This document shows, piece by piece, positions 19,205-27,887 of a stretch of DNA of 64,000 nucleotides (the first letter of the stretch is position 1; each line of letters begins with the position of its first letter). Source of the stretch: Burkholderia cenocepacia (GTDB taxonomy: Bacteria; Pseudomonadota; Gammaproteobacteria; Burkholderiales; Burkholderiaceae); assembly GCF_014211915.1 (NCBI RefSeq), contig NZ_CP060039.1, forward strand, positions 124,001-188,000, given 5' to 3'. A model generated the notes under the pieces. The model ran no database searches. It was not told where the DNA came from and saw nothing but the letters and a program-made list of their open reading frames with translations. The position numbers were made by a program, and so were the translations under genes.

Positions 19205-19774
19205 TCAGAAGTTGTACTGCAGGTAGAACTGGTGGAAATTTATACCAGGATTCGGCTCTTTGATACCCGCGTTAGACACATGTTCGAACCGATAGCCGAC
19301 CTGATACTGTTGCCGTTGGCCGAACTGCACGCCCACGCCGCCCGTCGGCGCGAACTGGAACGCCGTCGACAGCGAGAAATTGTCCGAGATCGTCGGGTGC
19401 GTCAGAAGCCGGACGCCGCCGCCCGCCTCGATGAACGGGCGAATCTGCCCGCTGCTCTTGATGAAACGGAACATCGGCGTGACGCCGAACTCGCCGATGT
19501 TGCCATGGACGTTGCCGCCCGTGTGCCAGTAGCCGGCGTGCCCTTCGACGACGAACGCGAAGTGCCAGCCGCCGATTTCCCACCAGTTCCAGCCCGGGTC
19601 CCACACCACGCCGATATCGGCCTTGTCGATCCCGCGACGATCCGAAAACCCGCCGCCCGCCTGGATCCCCCATCGATCCGCGAAAGCCGCAGCGGATCCG
19701 CCCAGAAGAGACGCTGCCAGCATCGCATGCAGCACCAGCCGGCTGCCGGGCCGGCGATTCTTCTTATTGTTCAT
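19205..19774 (-). CDS. pagL: PagL-type lipid A 3-O-deacylase (outer-membrane beta-barrel)
   Basis: 189 residues. PagL removes the 3-O acyl chain of lipid A in the outer membrane, altering endotoxin signalling and envelope properties. A signal peptide ends about residue 32 (AFAD), and the rest alternates as expected for an eight-strand barrel, ending in an aromatic C-terminus (YLQYNF) typical of outer-membrane proteins. The catalytic His and Ser of the family fall in RFEHVSNAGIKEPNPG (His165, Ser167), with the conserved following Asn. Start at ATG 19774. The family call rests on this motif and the architecture; enzymatic activity is inferred. Confidence 0.85.
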   Translation of the reverse strand: MNNKKNRRPGSRLVLHAMLAASLLGGSAAAFADRWGIQAGGGFSDRRGIDKADIGVVWDPGWNWWEIGGWHFAFVVEGHAGYWHTGGNVHGNIGEFGVTPMFRFIKSSGQIRPFIEAGGGVRLLTHPTISDNFSLSTAFQFAPTGGVGVQFGQRQQYQVGYRFEHVSNAGIKEPNPGINFHQFYLQYNF

Positions 19775-20046
19775 CTGACACTCCAACTTTGTGGGTTGAA
19801 TGGAGCCTGCCGCAACGGCCGGGCCCGAGCGAACTGAATGGTATGGTAAAGGACTTTTCGGATCGGCATCACGAAGCGAAATTGTTTGCTTCCAAAACGA
19901 CAAAAATCGAAATCGTCTACTGATTCCCATCAGAAACAACGGGTTACGGAACTTCGTGGCCCCGCCCCTGTCGCAGAATAGACTATCGACTCAACCGGTT
20001 CGATAGAAAAACGGGGAACTCCGATGCCCCCGCCCGCTCTAAGGAA
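19775..20046. other. Intergenic region between divergent pagL and rpoH (no gene seen)
   Basis: About 270 bases, noticeably more AT-rich than the surrounding genes, holding the divergent promoters. A small inverted repeat CTATCG (19983-19988)/CGATAG (20001-20006) encloses the palindrome AACCGGTT. I could not assign clear -35/-10 pairs and see no coding signal. Confidence 0.6.
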
Positions 20047-20073
20047 TTAGCACTCGTATTGCGGGAGTGCTAA
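20047..20073. promoter_or_regulatory. CIRCE element (HrcA operator) upstream of rpoH
   Basis: TTAGCACTC (20047-20055), nine bases, GAGTGCTAA (20065-20073): an exact match to the consensus CIRCE inverted repeat TTAGCACTC-N9-GAGTGCTAA bound by the heat-shock repressor HrcA. It lies 62 bases before the rpoH start, so HrcA probably controls the heat-shock sigma factor itself. Confidence 0.93.
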
Positions 20074-20135
20074 GATGACCCACGGAATCTCATTCGAGAC
20101 CGGGGGCTTGTCCCTGATTCCAAAGGAGTTTTTTA

Positions 20136-21071
<936 letters not shown>

Positions 21072-21100
21072 ATCCCGGCGATTTAGAGCGCTTCATCGAA

Positions 21101-21130
21101 AACCGCTGCCTGCCCGGCAGCGGTTTTTTT
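21101..21130 (+). terminator. Rho-independent terminator after rpoH
   Basis: AACCGCTGCC (21101-21110), loop TGCCC, GGCAGCGGTT (21116-21125), then eight T. It starts 30 bases after the rpoH stop. Confidence 0.95.
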
Positions 21131-21251
21131 TCGTCCGTTTTTCCGCTGCTTTTCCCCCGCTTTTCAACGCGCTTCACGCTCCGTTTCTTCGCCGATTAAT
21201 TGACCTGATTCATCGGGTATTACGCCATTTGCGGTGCCCTTCCGCATAACC

Positions 21252-21265
21252 TTGATCCACCTCAA
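21252..21265. promoter_or_regulatory. FNR/ANR-like half-perfect box in the cyd upstream region
   Basis: TTGATCCACCTCAA differs from the FNR-family consensus TTGAT-N4-ATCAA at one position. It lies in the 300-base gap between the rpoH terminator and cydP, which otherwise shows no gene. Confidence 0.45.
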
Positions 21266-21383
21266 TTTTTACCCCACGTTTCGCGACGGTCTGCCGCAGC
21301 GCAGCACTCGGCATCGGAAAGCAGTCCTTTTAAAATTGGCATGTCAGGCGCAAAAGGATTAAAACAGCTTCACGGCCGTCATA

Positions 21384-21418
21384 AATCCGACGTAAAGTCG
21401 CCCCCAATCCGACGTAAA
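21384..21418. promoter_or_regulatory. Direct repeat AATCCGACGTAAA x2, 22-bp period, upstream of cyd operon
   Basis: The 13-mer AATCCGACGTAAA occurs at 21384-21396 and again at 21406-21418, exactly two helical turns apart. GATAAT at 21428-21433 is a good -10 hexamer with no recognisable -35, so the downstream repeat sits where an activator would contact polymerase. Likely an activator binding site; the protein is unknown. Confidence 0.6.
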
Positions 21419-21437
21419 TCGATTCAGGATAATCGCC

Positions 21438-21451
21438 TTGATCTCGATCAA
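21438..21451. promoter_or_regulatory. Perfect FNR/ANR-type box (TTGATCTCGATCAA)
   Basis: TTGAT-CTCG-ATCAA matches the FNR/ANR/FixK consensus exactly. In DNA this GC-rich a chance match is improbable. It precedes a cytochrome bd operon, a classic oxygen-regulated target. It coincides with the only possible start codon of cydP (TTG 21438), so its position relative to the transcription start is unclear. Confidence 0.75.
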
Positions 21452-21713
21452 TAAAGAGCCTGCGCCGCCTTCGCGGCCGGCCGGCACGATTGGCTGGCGT
21501 GCGCGCATCGCCGCGTGGGCACGCGGACCGACCCTCGCCCGCGACATCACCCTGGTGCTGATCGTCAAGCTGATCCTCCTGATGTCGCTCAAATACGCAT
21601 TCTTCAATCATCCGCAGGCCGAGCACATGTCGTTGCCGCCTGCCGCCGTCGCCGAGAAGCTGCTCTCGGTGCCGGCGCCCGCCTCTACCGAGGGAGACCA
21701 CCATGATAAGTAG
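21438..21713 (+). CDS. cydP: Small membrane protein of the cytochrome bd operon (CydP-type)
   Basis: Up to 91 residues with a single membrane segment ([20 protein letters not shown]) preceded by Arg-Asp and followed by a short periplasmic tail. This matches the small 'cytochrome oxidase putative small subunit' family encoded ahead of cydAB in many betaproteobacteria. Its stop overlaps the cydA start by 11 bases, so it is translationally coupled. The start is uncertain: no ATG or GTG is usable. TTG 21438 with AGGA upstream is the only standard candidate, yet it coincides with a perfect FNR box and its first codons (AAT, AAA, CCT) look non-coding. The reading frame from about 21500 on is well supported. 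Confidence 0.65.
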   Translation: MISINKEPAPPSRPAGTIGWRARIAAWARGPTLARDITLVLIVKLILLMSLKYAFFNHPQAEHMSLPPAAVAEKLLSVPAPASTEGDHHDK

Positions 21714-23283
21714 TGAAGTCGTCGATCTGTCACGCCTACAGTTCGGCATCACGGCGCTCTACCACTTCCTGTTCGTGCCGCTGACGCTCGGCCTGTCCTG
21801 GCTGCTCGTCATCATGGAAGCCGTCTACGTGATGACCGGCAAGCAGGTCTACAAGGACATGACCCAGTTCTGGGGCAAGCTGTTCGGGATCAACTTCGCG
21901 ATGGGCGTGACGACCGGCATCACGCTCGAATTCCAGTTCGGCACGAACTGGTCGTACTACTCGCACTACGTCGGCGACATCTTCGGCGTGCCGCTCGCGG
22001 TCGAAGGCCTGATGGCGTTCTTCCTCGAATCGACGTTCGTCGGCCTGTTCTTCTTCGGCTGGAACCGCCTGTCGAAGGTCAAGCACCTGATCGTCACGTT
22101 CCTCGTCGCGCTGGGCTCGAACCTGTCGGCGCTGTGGATTCTCGTCGCGAACGGCTGGATGAACAACCCGGTCGGCGCCGAGTTCAACTACCAGACGATG
22201 CGCATGGAGATGACGAGTCTGTTCGACGTGCTGTTCAACCCGGTCGCGCAGGTGAAGTTCGTGCACACGGTGTCGGCCGGCTACGTGTCGGCGGCGATGT
22301 TCGTGCTCGGCGTGTCGTCGTGGTACCTGCTGAAGAAACGCGACGTCGACTTCGCGCTGCGCTCGTTCGCGGTCGCGGCCGGCTTCGGCCTCGCGGCGAC
22401 GCTCTGCGTGATCGTGCTCGGCGACGAATCTGGCTATACGACCGGCGAAGTGCAGAAGATGAAGCTCGCCGCGATCGAATCCGAATGGGAAACCCAGCCG
22501 GCGCCCGCGTCGTTCACGCTGATCGGCATCCCGAACCAGGAGGAACAGCGCACCGACTACGCGATCAAGATCCCGTACGCGCTCGGCCTGATCGCGACGC
22601 GCTCGATCGACGAACCGGTGATCGGCCTGCGCGATCTCGCGAAGCACAGCGAGGAGCACATCCAGAGCGGGATGATCGCGTACGGCGCGCTGCAGAAGCT
22701 CAAGCAGGGCGACACGAGCGACGCGACCCGCGCGCTGTTCGACCAGCACAAGCAGTATCTCGGCTACGGGCTGATGCTCAAGCAGTTCACGCCGAACGTG
22801 ACCGACGCGACGCCCGAGCAGATCAAGGCCGCCGCGAAGAAGACGATCCCGCCCGTCGCGCCGGTGTTCTTCTCGTTCCGGATCATGGTGTTCCTCGGCT
22901 TCCTGTTCGTCGCGACGTTCGTTGCCGCGTTCTGGTTCTGCGCGCGGCGGCAACTGCTGCAGGACAACCGCCGCTGGTTCCTGCGCTACGCGGTGTGGGC
23001 GATCCCGCTGCCGTGGATCGCGATCGAATTCGGCTGGATCGTCGCCGAGCTCGGCCGCCAGCCGTGGACGATCGCCGGCGTGCTGCCGACGCACCTGTCC
23101 GCGTCGAGCCTGCAGCCGAGCGACCTGTACCTGAGCCTCGCCGGCTTCATCCTGTTCTACACCGCGCTGTTCGTCATCGAGATCAAGCTGATGTTCAAGT
23201 ACGCACGCCTCGGCCCGTCGTCGCTGCATACCGGCCGCTATCACCACGAACTCGCCGCTGCCGGCGAGCGGGCCGCGGTCTGA
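21703..23283 (+). CDS. cydA: Cytochrome bd ubiquinol oxidase subunit I
   Basis: 526 residues, multi-spanning. Subunit I holds hemes b558, b595 and d and the quinol site of the high-affinity, proton-pump-less terminal oxidase. The heme ligand His21 lies in ALYHFLFVP, the b558 histidine in [11 protein letters not shown], and the conserved GRQPW motif in [12 protein letters not shown]. The quinol loop between about residues 250 and 390 is of the long E. coli type (length close to E. coli's 522). ATG 21703 overlaps the cydP stop. cydB and cydX follow, forming a complete cydPABX operon used under low oxygen. Confidence 0.96.
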   Translation: MISSEVVDLSRLQFGITALYHFLFVPLTLGLSWLLVIMEAVYVMTGKQVYKDMTQFWGKLFGINFAMGVTTGITLEFQFGTNWSYYSHYVGDIFGVPLAVEGLMAFFLESTFVGLFFFGWNRLSKVKHLIVTFLVALGSNLSALWILVANGWMNNPVGAEFNYQTMRMEMTSLFDVLFNPVAQVKFVHTVSAGYVSAAMFVLGVSSWYLLKKRDVDFALRSFAVAAGFGLAATLCVIVLGDESGYTTGEVQKMKLAAIESEWETQPAPASFTLIGIPNQEEQRTDYAIKIPYALGLIATRSIDEPVIGLRDLAKHSEEHIQSGMIAYGALQKLKQGDTSDATRALFDQHKQYLGYGLMLKQFTPNVTDATPEQIKAAAKKTIPPVAPVFFSFRIMVFLGFLFVATFVAAFWFCARRQLLQDNRRWFLRYAVWAIPLPWIAIEFGWIVAELGRQPWTIAGVLPTHLSASSLQPSDLYLSLAGFILFYTALFVIEIKLMFKYARLGPSSLHTGRYHHELAAAGERAAV

Positions 23284-23314
23284 GCACGCCCTCGCAACCG
23301 AACAAGGAATCGCT

Positions 23315-24451
23315 ATGGACTATGCAACTCTCAAGCTGATCTGGTGGCTGCTCGTCGGCGTGCTGCTGATCGGCTTCGCCGTCACCGACGGCTTCGACAT
23401 GGGCGCGACCGCGCTGCTGCCGTTCCTCGGCAAGACCGACGAGGAGCGCCGCATCATCGTCAACACGGTCGGCGCGACCTGGGAAGGCAACCAGGTGTGG
23501 CTGATCACGGCCGGCGGCGCGATGTTCGCGGCCTGGCCGCTCGTCTATGCGGCGTCGTTCTCCGGCTTCTACTTCGCGATGCTGCTCGTGCTGTTCGCGC
23601 TGTTCTTCCGGCCGGTGGGCTTCGACTACCGCAGCAAGCGGCCGGACCCGCGCTGGCGCGCGGGCTGGGACTGGGGCCTGTTCGCCGGCGGCTTCGTGCC
23701 GGCGCTGGTGTTCGGCGTCGCGTTCGGCAACCTGCTGCAGGGCGTGCCGTTCAAGTTCGACAGCGACCTGCGCGTGACCTACTACGGCGGCTTCTGGGCG
23801 CTCTTGAACCCGTTCGCGCTGCTGTGCGGGCTCGTCAGCCTCACGATGCTCGTCGCGCACGGCGCCGCGTTCATCAAGATGAAGACCGACGGCGTGATCG
23901 CGCGCCGTGCGTCGATCGCGCTGCGCGTCGCGTCGTTCCTCGCGGTCGTGCTGTTCGTGCTGGCCGGTGTGCTGGTGGCCTCCTATATCGGCGGCTTCCA
24001 CATCACCCATGCGGCGCCGACCGACACCGTCGCGAACCCGCTGCTCAAGGACGTCGCCGCCGGTTCGGGCCTGTGGCTCGCGAACTACGGCGACTATCCG
24101 TGGATGATCGCGGCGCCCGTCGTCGGGATCGCGGGCGGCGTGCTGGCGCTGCTGCTCGCCGGCTCGAAGCAGGAGAAGACGGCGTTCTTCTGCACGGGCC
24201 TGATGATCACCGGCGTGATCCTGACCGCGGGCTTCTCGATGTTCCCGTTCATCATGCCGTCGTCGCTGGACCCGCGCAGCAGCCTGACCGTATGGGATTC
24301 GACGTCGAGCCACATGACGCTGCAGGTGATGCTGTTCGCGGTGATCGTGTTCCTGCCGATCGTGCTGCTCTACACGAGCTGGGTGTATCGCGTGATGCGC
24401 GGCAAGGTCACGCACCAGACGCTCGAAGAGAACACGCACTCGATGTATTGA
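23315..24451 (+). CDS. cydB: Cytochrome bd ubiquinol oxidase subunit II
   Basis: 378 residues with eight or more membrane segments. CydB is the structural partner of CydA in the bd oxidase and binds no heme itself. The N-terminus [15 protein letters not shown] followed by [15 protein letters not shown] and the [10 protein letters not shown] motif are characteristic. ATG 23315 lies 31 bases after the cydA stop and is preceded by an AAGGA ribosome-binding site. It is followed 62 bases later by cydX. Confidence 0.96.
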   Translation: MDYATLKLIWWLLVGVLLIGFAVTDGFDMGATALLPFLGKTDEERRIIVNTVGATWEGNQVWLITAGGAMFAAWPLVYAASFSGFYFAMLLVLFALFFRPVGFDYRSKRPDPRWRAGWDWGLFAGGFVPALVFGVAFGNLLQGVPFKFDSDLRVTYYGGFWALLNPFALLCGLVSLTMLVAHGAAFIKMKTDGVIARRASIALRVASFLAVVLFVLAGVLVASYIGGFHITHAAPTDTVANPLLKDVAAGSGLWLANYGDYPWMIAAPVVGIAGGVLALLLAGSKQEKTAFFCTGLMITGVILTAGFSMFPFIMPSSLDPRSSLTVWDSTSSHMTLQVMLFAVIVFLPIVLLYTSWVYRVMRGKVTHQTLEENTHSMY

Positions 24452-24513
24452 TGCATTGAACCGGGCCGGGGTGCGCGGGCGCCCTCGCCCACCGTTTCGC
24501 AAGGAGTCGGATC

Positions 24514-24636
24514 ATGTGGTATTTCAGCTGGATTCTCGGTATCGGTGTCGCGCTGTCGTTCGGTATCGTCAACGCGATGTGGCTCGAAGCGCGGCAGAAG
24601 ACGCAGGAAGCGCCCGTGCGTGCGCGGCGCGACTGA
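24514..24636 (+). CDS. cydX: Cytochrome bd oxidase small subunit CydX
   Basis: A 40-residue single-span membrane peptide beginning MWYFSWILGIGVALSFGIV and continuing NAMWLEAR, the standard CydX pattern (YFSWILG...WLE). CydX stabilises the heme-containing CydAB complex. ATG 24514 has AAGGAG at 24501-24506, seven bases upstream. It is the last gene of the operon, followed by a terminator at 24704. It is short and easily missed, but the sequence is unmistakable. Confidence 0.93.
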   Translation: MWYFSWILGIGVALSFGIVNAMWLEARQKTQEAPVRARRD

Positions 24637-24703
24637 CGCACCGGCGCTGACACGGGATACGCGCGCGGCCGATCGCGCGCCGTCGCCGCCCGGAAGGGAA
24701 AAG

Positions 24704-24728
24704 AACCTCGCTTCGTGCGAGGTTTTTT
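24704..24728 (+). terminator. Rho-independent terminator after the cyd operon
   Basis: AACCTCGC (24704-24711), loop TTCGT, GCGAGGTT (24717-24724), T-run to 24728. It starts 67 bases after the cydX stop. Confidence 0.93.
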
Positions 24729-24780
24729 CGTCCTGTCCGCGCTGGCAGGCGTCGCCCGGCGATGCCAATTTAGCGCCAGA

Positions 24781-24819
24781 TTGATACCACTTGAATACCA
24801 ATAAAAGGTTTCATAAGAT
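24781..24819 (+). promoter_or_regulatory. Candidate hexosaminidase promoter with tandem ATACCA half-sites
   Basis: TTGAAT (24791-24796), a 17-base spacer and TAAGAT (24814-24819) form a sigma-70 promoter. The motif GATACCAC, then AATACCAAT, an imperfect direct repeat, overlaps its -35. It resembles the half-site ATACCAGT of the inverted repeat at the nagR promoter, so NagR may bind here too. Confidence 0.55.
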
Positions 24820-24825
24820 CGTTGG

Positions 24826-25217
24826 ACACGGCCGCTGACAGGCCGAATCCTTCTGGGTGGGGGAGACATGCGAATCCCGTGTGTGGCGTGCGCCTGCGCG
24901 CCATCTCGACGTCCGTGCGCCACGGCGCGCGCCGTCGTCGCGCTCGTGCGCGGCCAACCGAGCGCCGCCGGCCGTGGCCGCCTCGTCGCCGCGGCGAACG
25001 CCATGGACCGCCGATGAATCCGCGCACGCCGCCGCGCCGATCCGATCGGCACGCATGCCCGCCGCCCGTTCCGTAACGCACGCGTCCGCGTGCCGAATGT
25101 GCGCGGGGCAGCCGCATCGCCCAGCGTGCCGGTATCTCCCGCAGCTCCACTGAAAGACCCGATCGCAGCGACGTCGCGTCACGACGCCGCCACGCCCTCT
25201 TTTTCTCAGGAGTTCGA
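24826..25217 (+). other. Long untranslated leader of the hexosaminidase gene (no gene seen)
   Basis: About 390 very GC-rich bases between the candidate promoter and the ATG at 25218. No open frame here looks coding on either strand and I recognise no riboswitch. It may be a 5' leader, or a second promoter nearer the gene may exist. Confidence 0.4.
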
Positions 25218-27705
25218 ATGAAGCGTACCTTGCCATCCCTCATTGCCGGCCTGTTGATCGCGGTGCTGTCGCCGGCTGCGATCGCCGCGGCACCGGCGTC
25301 GGCCGCCACTGGCGCGACCGCCGGCAGCGCGCAAGCGGCCGCCGCACAAGCAGCCAGCCTCGCGACGCAGCTGTCGAACGGCCTCGCGTTGCGCGTCGCC
25401 GTCGACAACAACCATGCGGCCGCGGCCGGCGTGCCGTGCGCCGATCTCGGCGCCGACGGCGCTGCCTGCGCGACCGGCCGCCTGATCCTGCAGAACCGCG
25501 GCCACCAGGCGATCGCCGACGGCGGCTGGAAGCTCTACCTGCACAGCATCCGCCGCCTGCTGCGGATCGACCGTCCAGGTTTCGCGCTGCGGCGGCTCAC
25601 CGGCGACCTGTACGAACTGACGCCGCAGCCGGGCTCGGTGCGACTCGCGCCCGGCGAGCGCATCGAGCTGCCGTTCGTCGCCGAATACTGGCTGCTGCGC
25701 TACAGCGACGTGATTCCGCGTCCGTACGTCGTCGTCGACGGCGCGCCGCCCGCCGTGCTGCGCTACAACGACACCGACAACGAGCTGCGCTACGTCGAAT
25801 CGCTGCCGGCCGACGCGCAGAACAACTCGACCGGCAACGCGCCGCCGGTGGCCGCACGACCCGATCCGGGCCGCGCGCTGCCGAGCGGTGAAGCGCGAAC
25901 TGCCGCTGCCCGGCACGCTCGAGCTGCGCGGCGTCGAACTCGCGCTGCCGGACCTGTCGGACGCACAGGTCGCGGCGCTGCGCGAGCGCGCGACGATCCT
26001 CGGGCTCGATGGCGCAGGCGTGCCGGTGCGCGGCTTCGTCGCGCCGCGCCGGCTGCCGGCCGACATCGCGACACCGGGCGGCTATCGGCTCGCGATCGGG
26101 CCGCGCGGCGTGCTGATCGAAGGCTACGATCGCGCGGGCCTCTACTACGGCGTGCAGACGCTCTACTCGCTCGCGCCGGCCGGCGGCGGCCCGATCCCGG
26201 CGATGCTCGTCGAGGATGCGCCGCGCTTCACGCATCGCGGCATGCACGTCGACCTCGCGCGCAACTTCAAGCAGCCGGCGACGCTGCGCCGCCTGATCGA
26301 CCAGATGAGCGCGTACAAGCTCAATCGCCTGCACCTGCATCTGTCCGACGACGAAGGCTGGCGCATCGAGATTCCCGGCCTGCCCGAGCTGACCGAGATC
26401 GGCTCGCGCCGCTGCCACGACCCGAGCGAGACGCGCTGCCTGCTGCCGCAGCTCGGCTCCGGCCCCGACAATCGCTCGGGCGGCGGCTACCTGACGCGCG
26501 ACGACTACGTGGCGCTCGTGCGCTATGCGGCCGCGCGTTTCGTGCAGATCATCCCCGAGATCGACATGCCCGCGCATGCGCGCGCGGCCGTCGTGACGAT
26601 GGAGGCGCGCTACCGGCGGCTGCATGCGGCGGGCCGCGAGCAGGAAGCGAACGCGTACCGGCTGCTCGACCCGCAGGACACGACGAACCTGACGACGGTG
26701 CAGTTCTACGACCGGCGCAGCGACCTGAACCCGTGCGTGCCGGGCGCGCTCAACTTCGCGTCGAAGGTGATCCGCGAGATCGCGGCGATGCACGCGGACG
26801 CGCAGGCGCCGCTGCAGACCTGGCACTACGGCGGCGACGAAGCGAAGAACATCTTCCTCGGCGGCGGCTTCCAGGCGCTCAACGGCACCGATCCGAACAA
26901 GGGGCGCATCGATCTCGCCGCGCAGGACAAGCCGTGGGCACGGTCGCCGGCTTGCACGGCGCTGCTCCAGCGCGGCGAGATCAAGTCGATCGACGAGCTG
27001 CCGACGCGTTTCGCGAAACAGGTGAGCGCGGCGGTCAACGCGAACGGGATCGGCACGATGGCCGCGTGGCAGGACGGCATCAAGCATGCGAACGGGCCGC
27101 AGGATTTCAGCACGCGCCACGTGATGGTGTCGCTGTGGGACACGATCTTCTGGGGCGCGTCGGACAGCGCGCGCGACCTGAGCGGCAAGGGCTACCAGAC
27201 GGTGCTCGCGCTGCCCGACTACCTGTACTTCGACTTCCCGTACACACTCAATCCGCGCGAGCGCGGCTACTACTGGGGCTCGCACGCGACCGACGAGTAC
27301 AAGGTGTTCTCGCTCGCGCCGGAGAACCTGCCGCAGAACGCCGAAGTGATGGGCGACCGCGACGGCAACCCGTTCGAGGTGACGGGCACGGGCCCCGCGC
27401 CGCGCATCGAGGGCATGCAGGGCCAGGCATGGGGCGAGGTGATGCGCAACGACACCTTCCTCGAATACATGACCTATCCGCGGCTGCTCGCACTGGCCGA
27501 GCGCGCGTGGCACCGGGCCGACTGGGAGCTGCCGTATGCGGCCGGCGTGCGCTTCAAGCGCGGCGACACGCATCATGTCGACATCGCCGCGCTGCAGCGC
27601 GACTGGGCCGGCTTCGCGACGCTGCTCACGCAACGCGAATTGCCGAAGCTGGAGCGCGCCGGGGTCGGCTACCGGAAGCCTACCTTCACGCTGACGAATC
27701 CGTGA
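25218..27705 (+). pseudogene. Secreted GH20 beta-N-acetylhexosaminidase (chitobiase), single-base frameshift
   Basis: The product would release GlcNAc from chitin oligosaccharides in the periplasm or outside. Part one (25218 to about 25887) has a signal peptide (MKRTLPSLIAGLLIAVLSPA) and the N-terminal carbohydrate-binding domain. Part two, from GTG 25888, holds the GH20b and catalytic TIM-barrel domains, including the catalytic pair in HYGGDEAKN (Asp-Glu codons at 26836-26841). The frame shifts at 25886-25889: AGCGGTGAAG would continue correctly as AGC GTG AAG if one G were removed. Deleting that G gives 829 codons, a normal full-length enzyme. The catalytic half alone could be made from GTG 25888 but would lack export. 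Mutation and sequencing error cannot be separated here. Confidence 0.85.
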
Positions 27706-27785
27706 ACGGGTGAACGGCCACGCAGTTGAGCGGCAGGCGATGCGGACCCACGCATCGCTTATCGCACACGGCCTTCGCCAAAGCA

Positions 27786-27821
27786 AAAACGGCTTGCGAC
27801 GCACACGTCGCAAGCCGTTTT
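27786..27821. terminator. Bidirectional terminator between hexosaminidase and nagE
   Basis: A perfect 15-bp stem, AAAACGGCTTGCGAC (27786-27800) against GTCGCAAGCCGTTTT (27807-27821), with a six-base loop. T-runs on both strands serve both convergent transcripts. Confidence 0.95.
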
Positions 27822-27887
27822 CCTTTGACCTCTGTTGACCGCCGGCCCGCATCCGCCGCGCGGATCGATCAGGCCGGCCTCACCGCA

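Noticed and set aside
24770..25411. Possible minus-strand gene in the gap before the hexosaminidase
   Set aside because: Translation is low-complexity Arg/Ala sequence without motifs, overlaps the signal peptide of the hexosaminidase and has no ribosome-binding site.
25886..25889. Programmed frameshifting as the explanation for the split hexosaminidase
   Set aside because: There is no slippery heptamer or following pseudoknot, and similar single-base lesions occur in two unrelated genes, so mutation or sequencing error is simpler.
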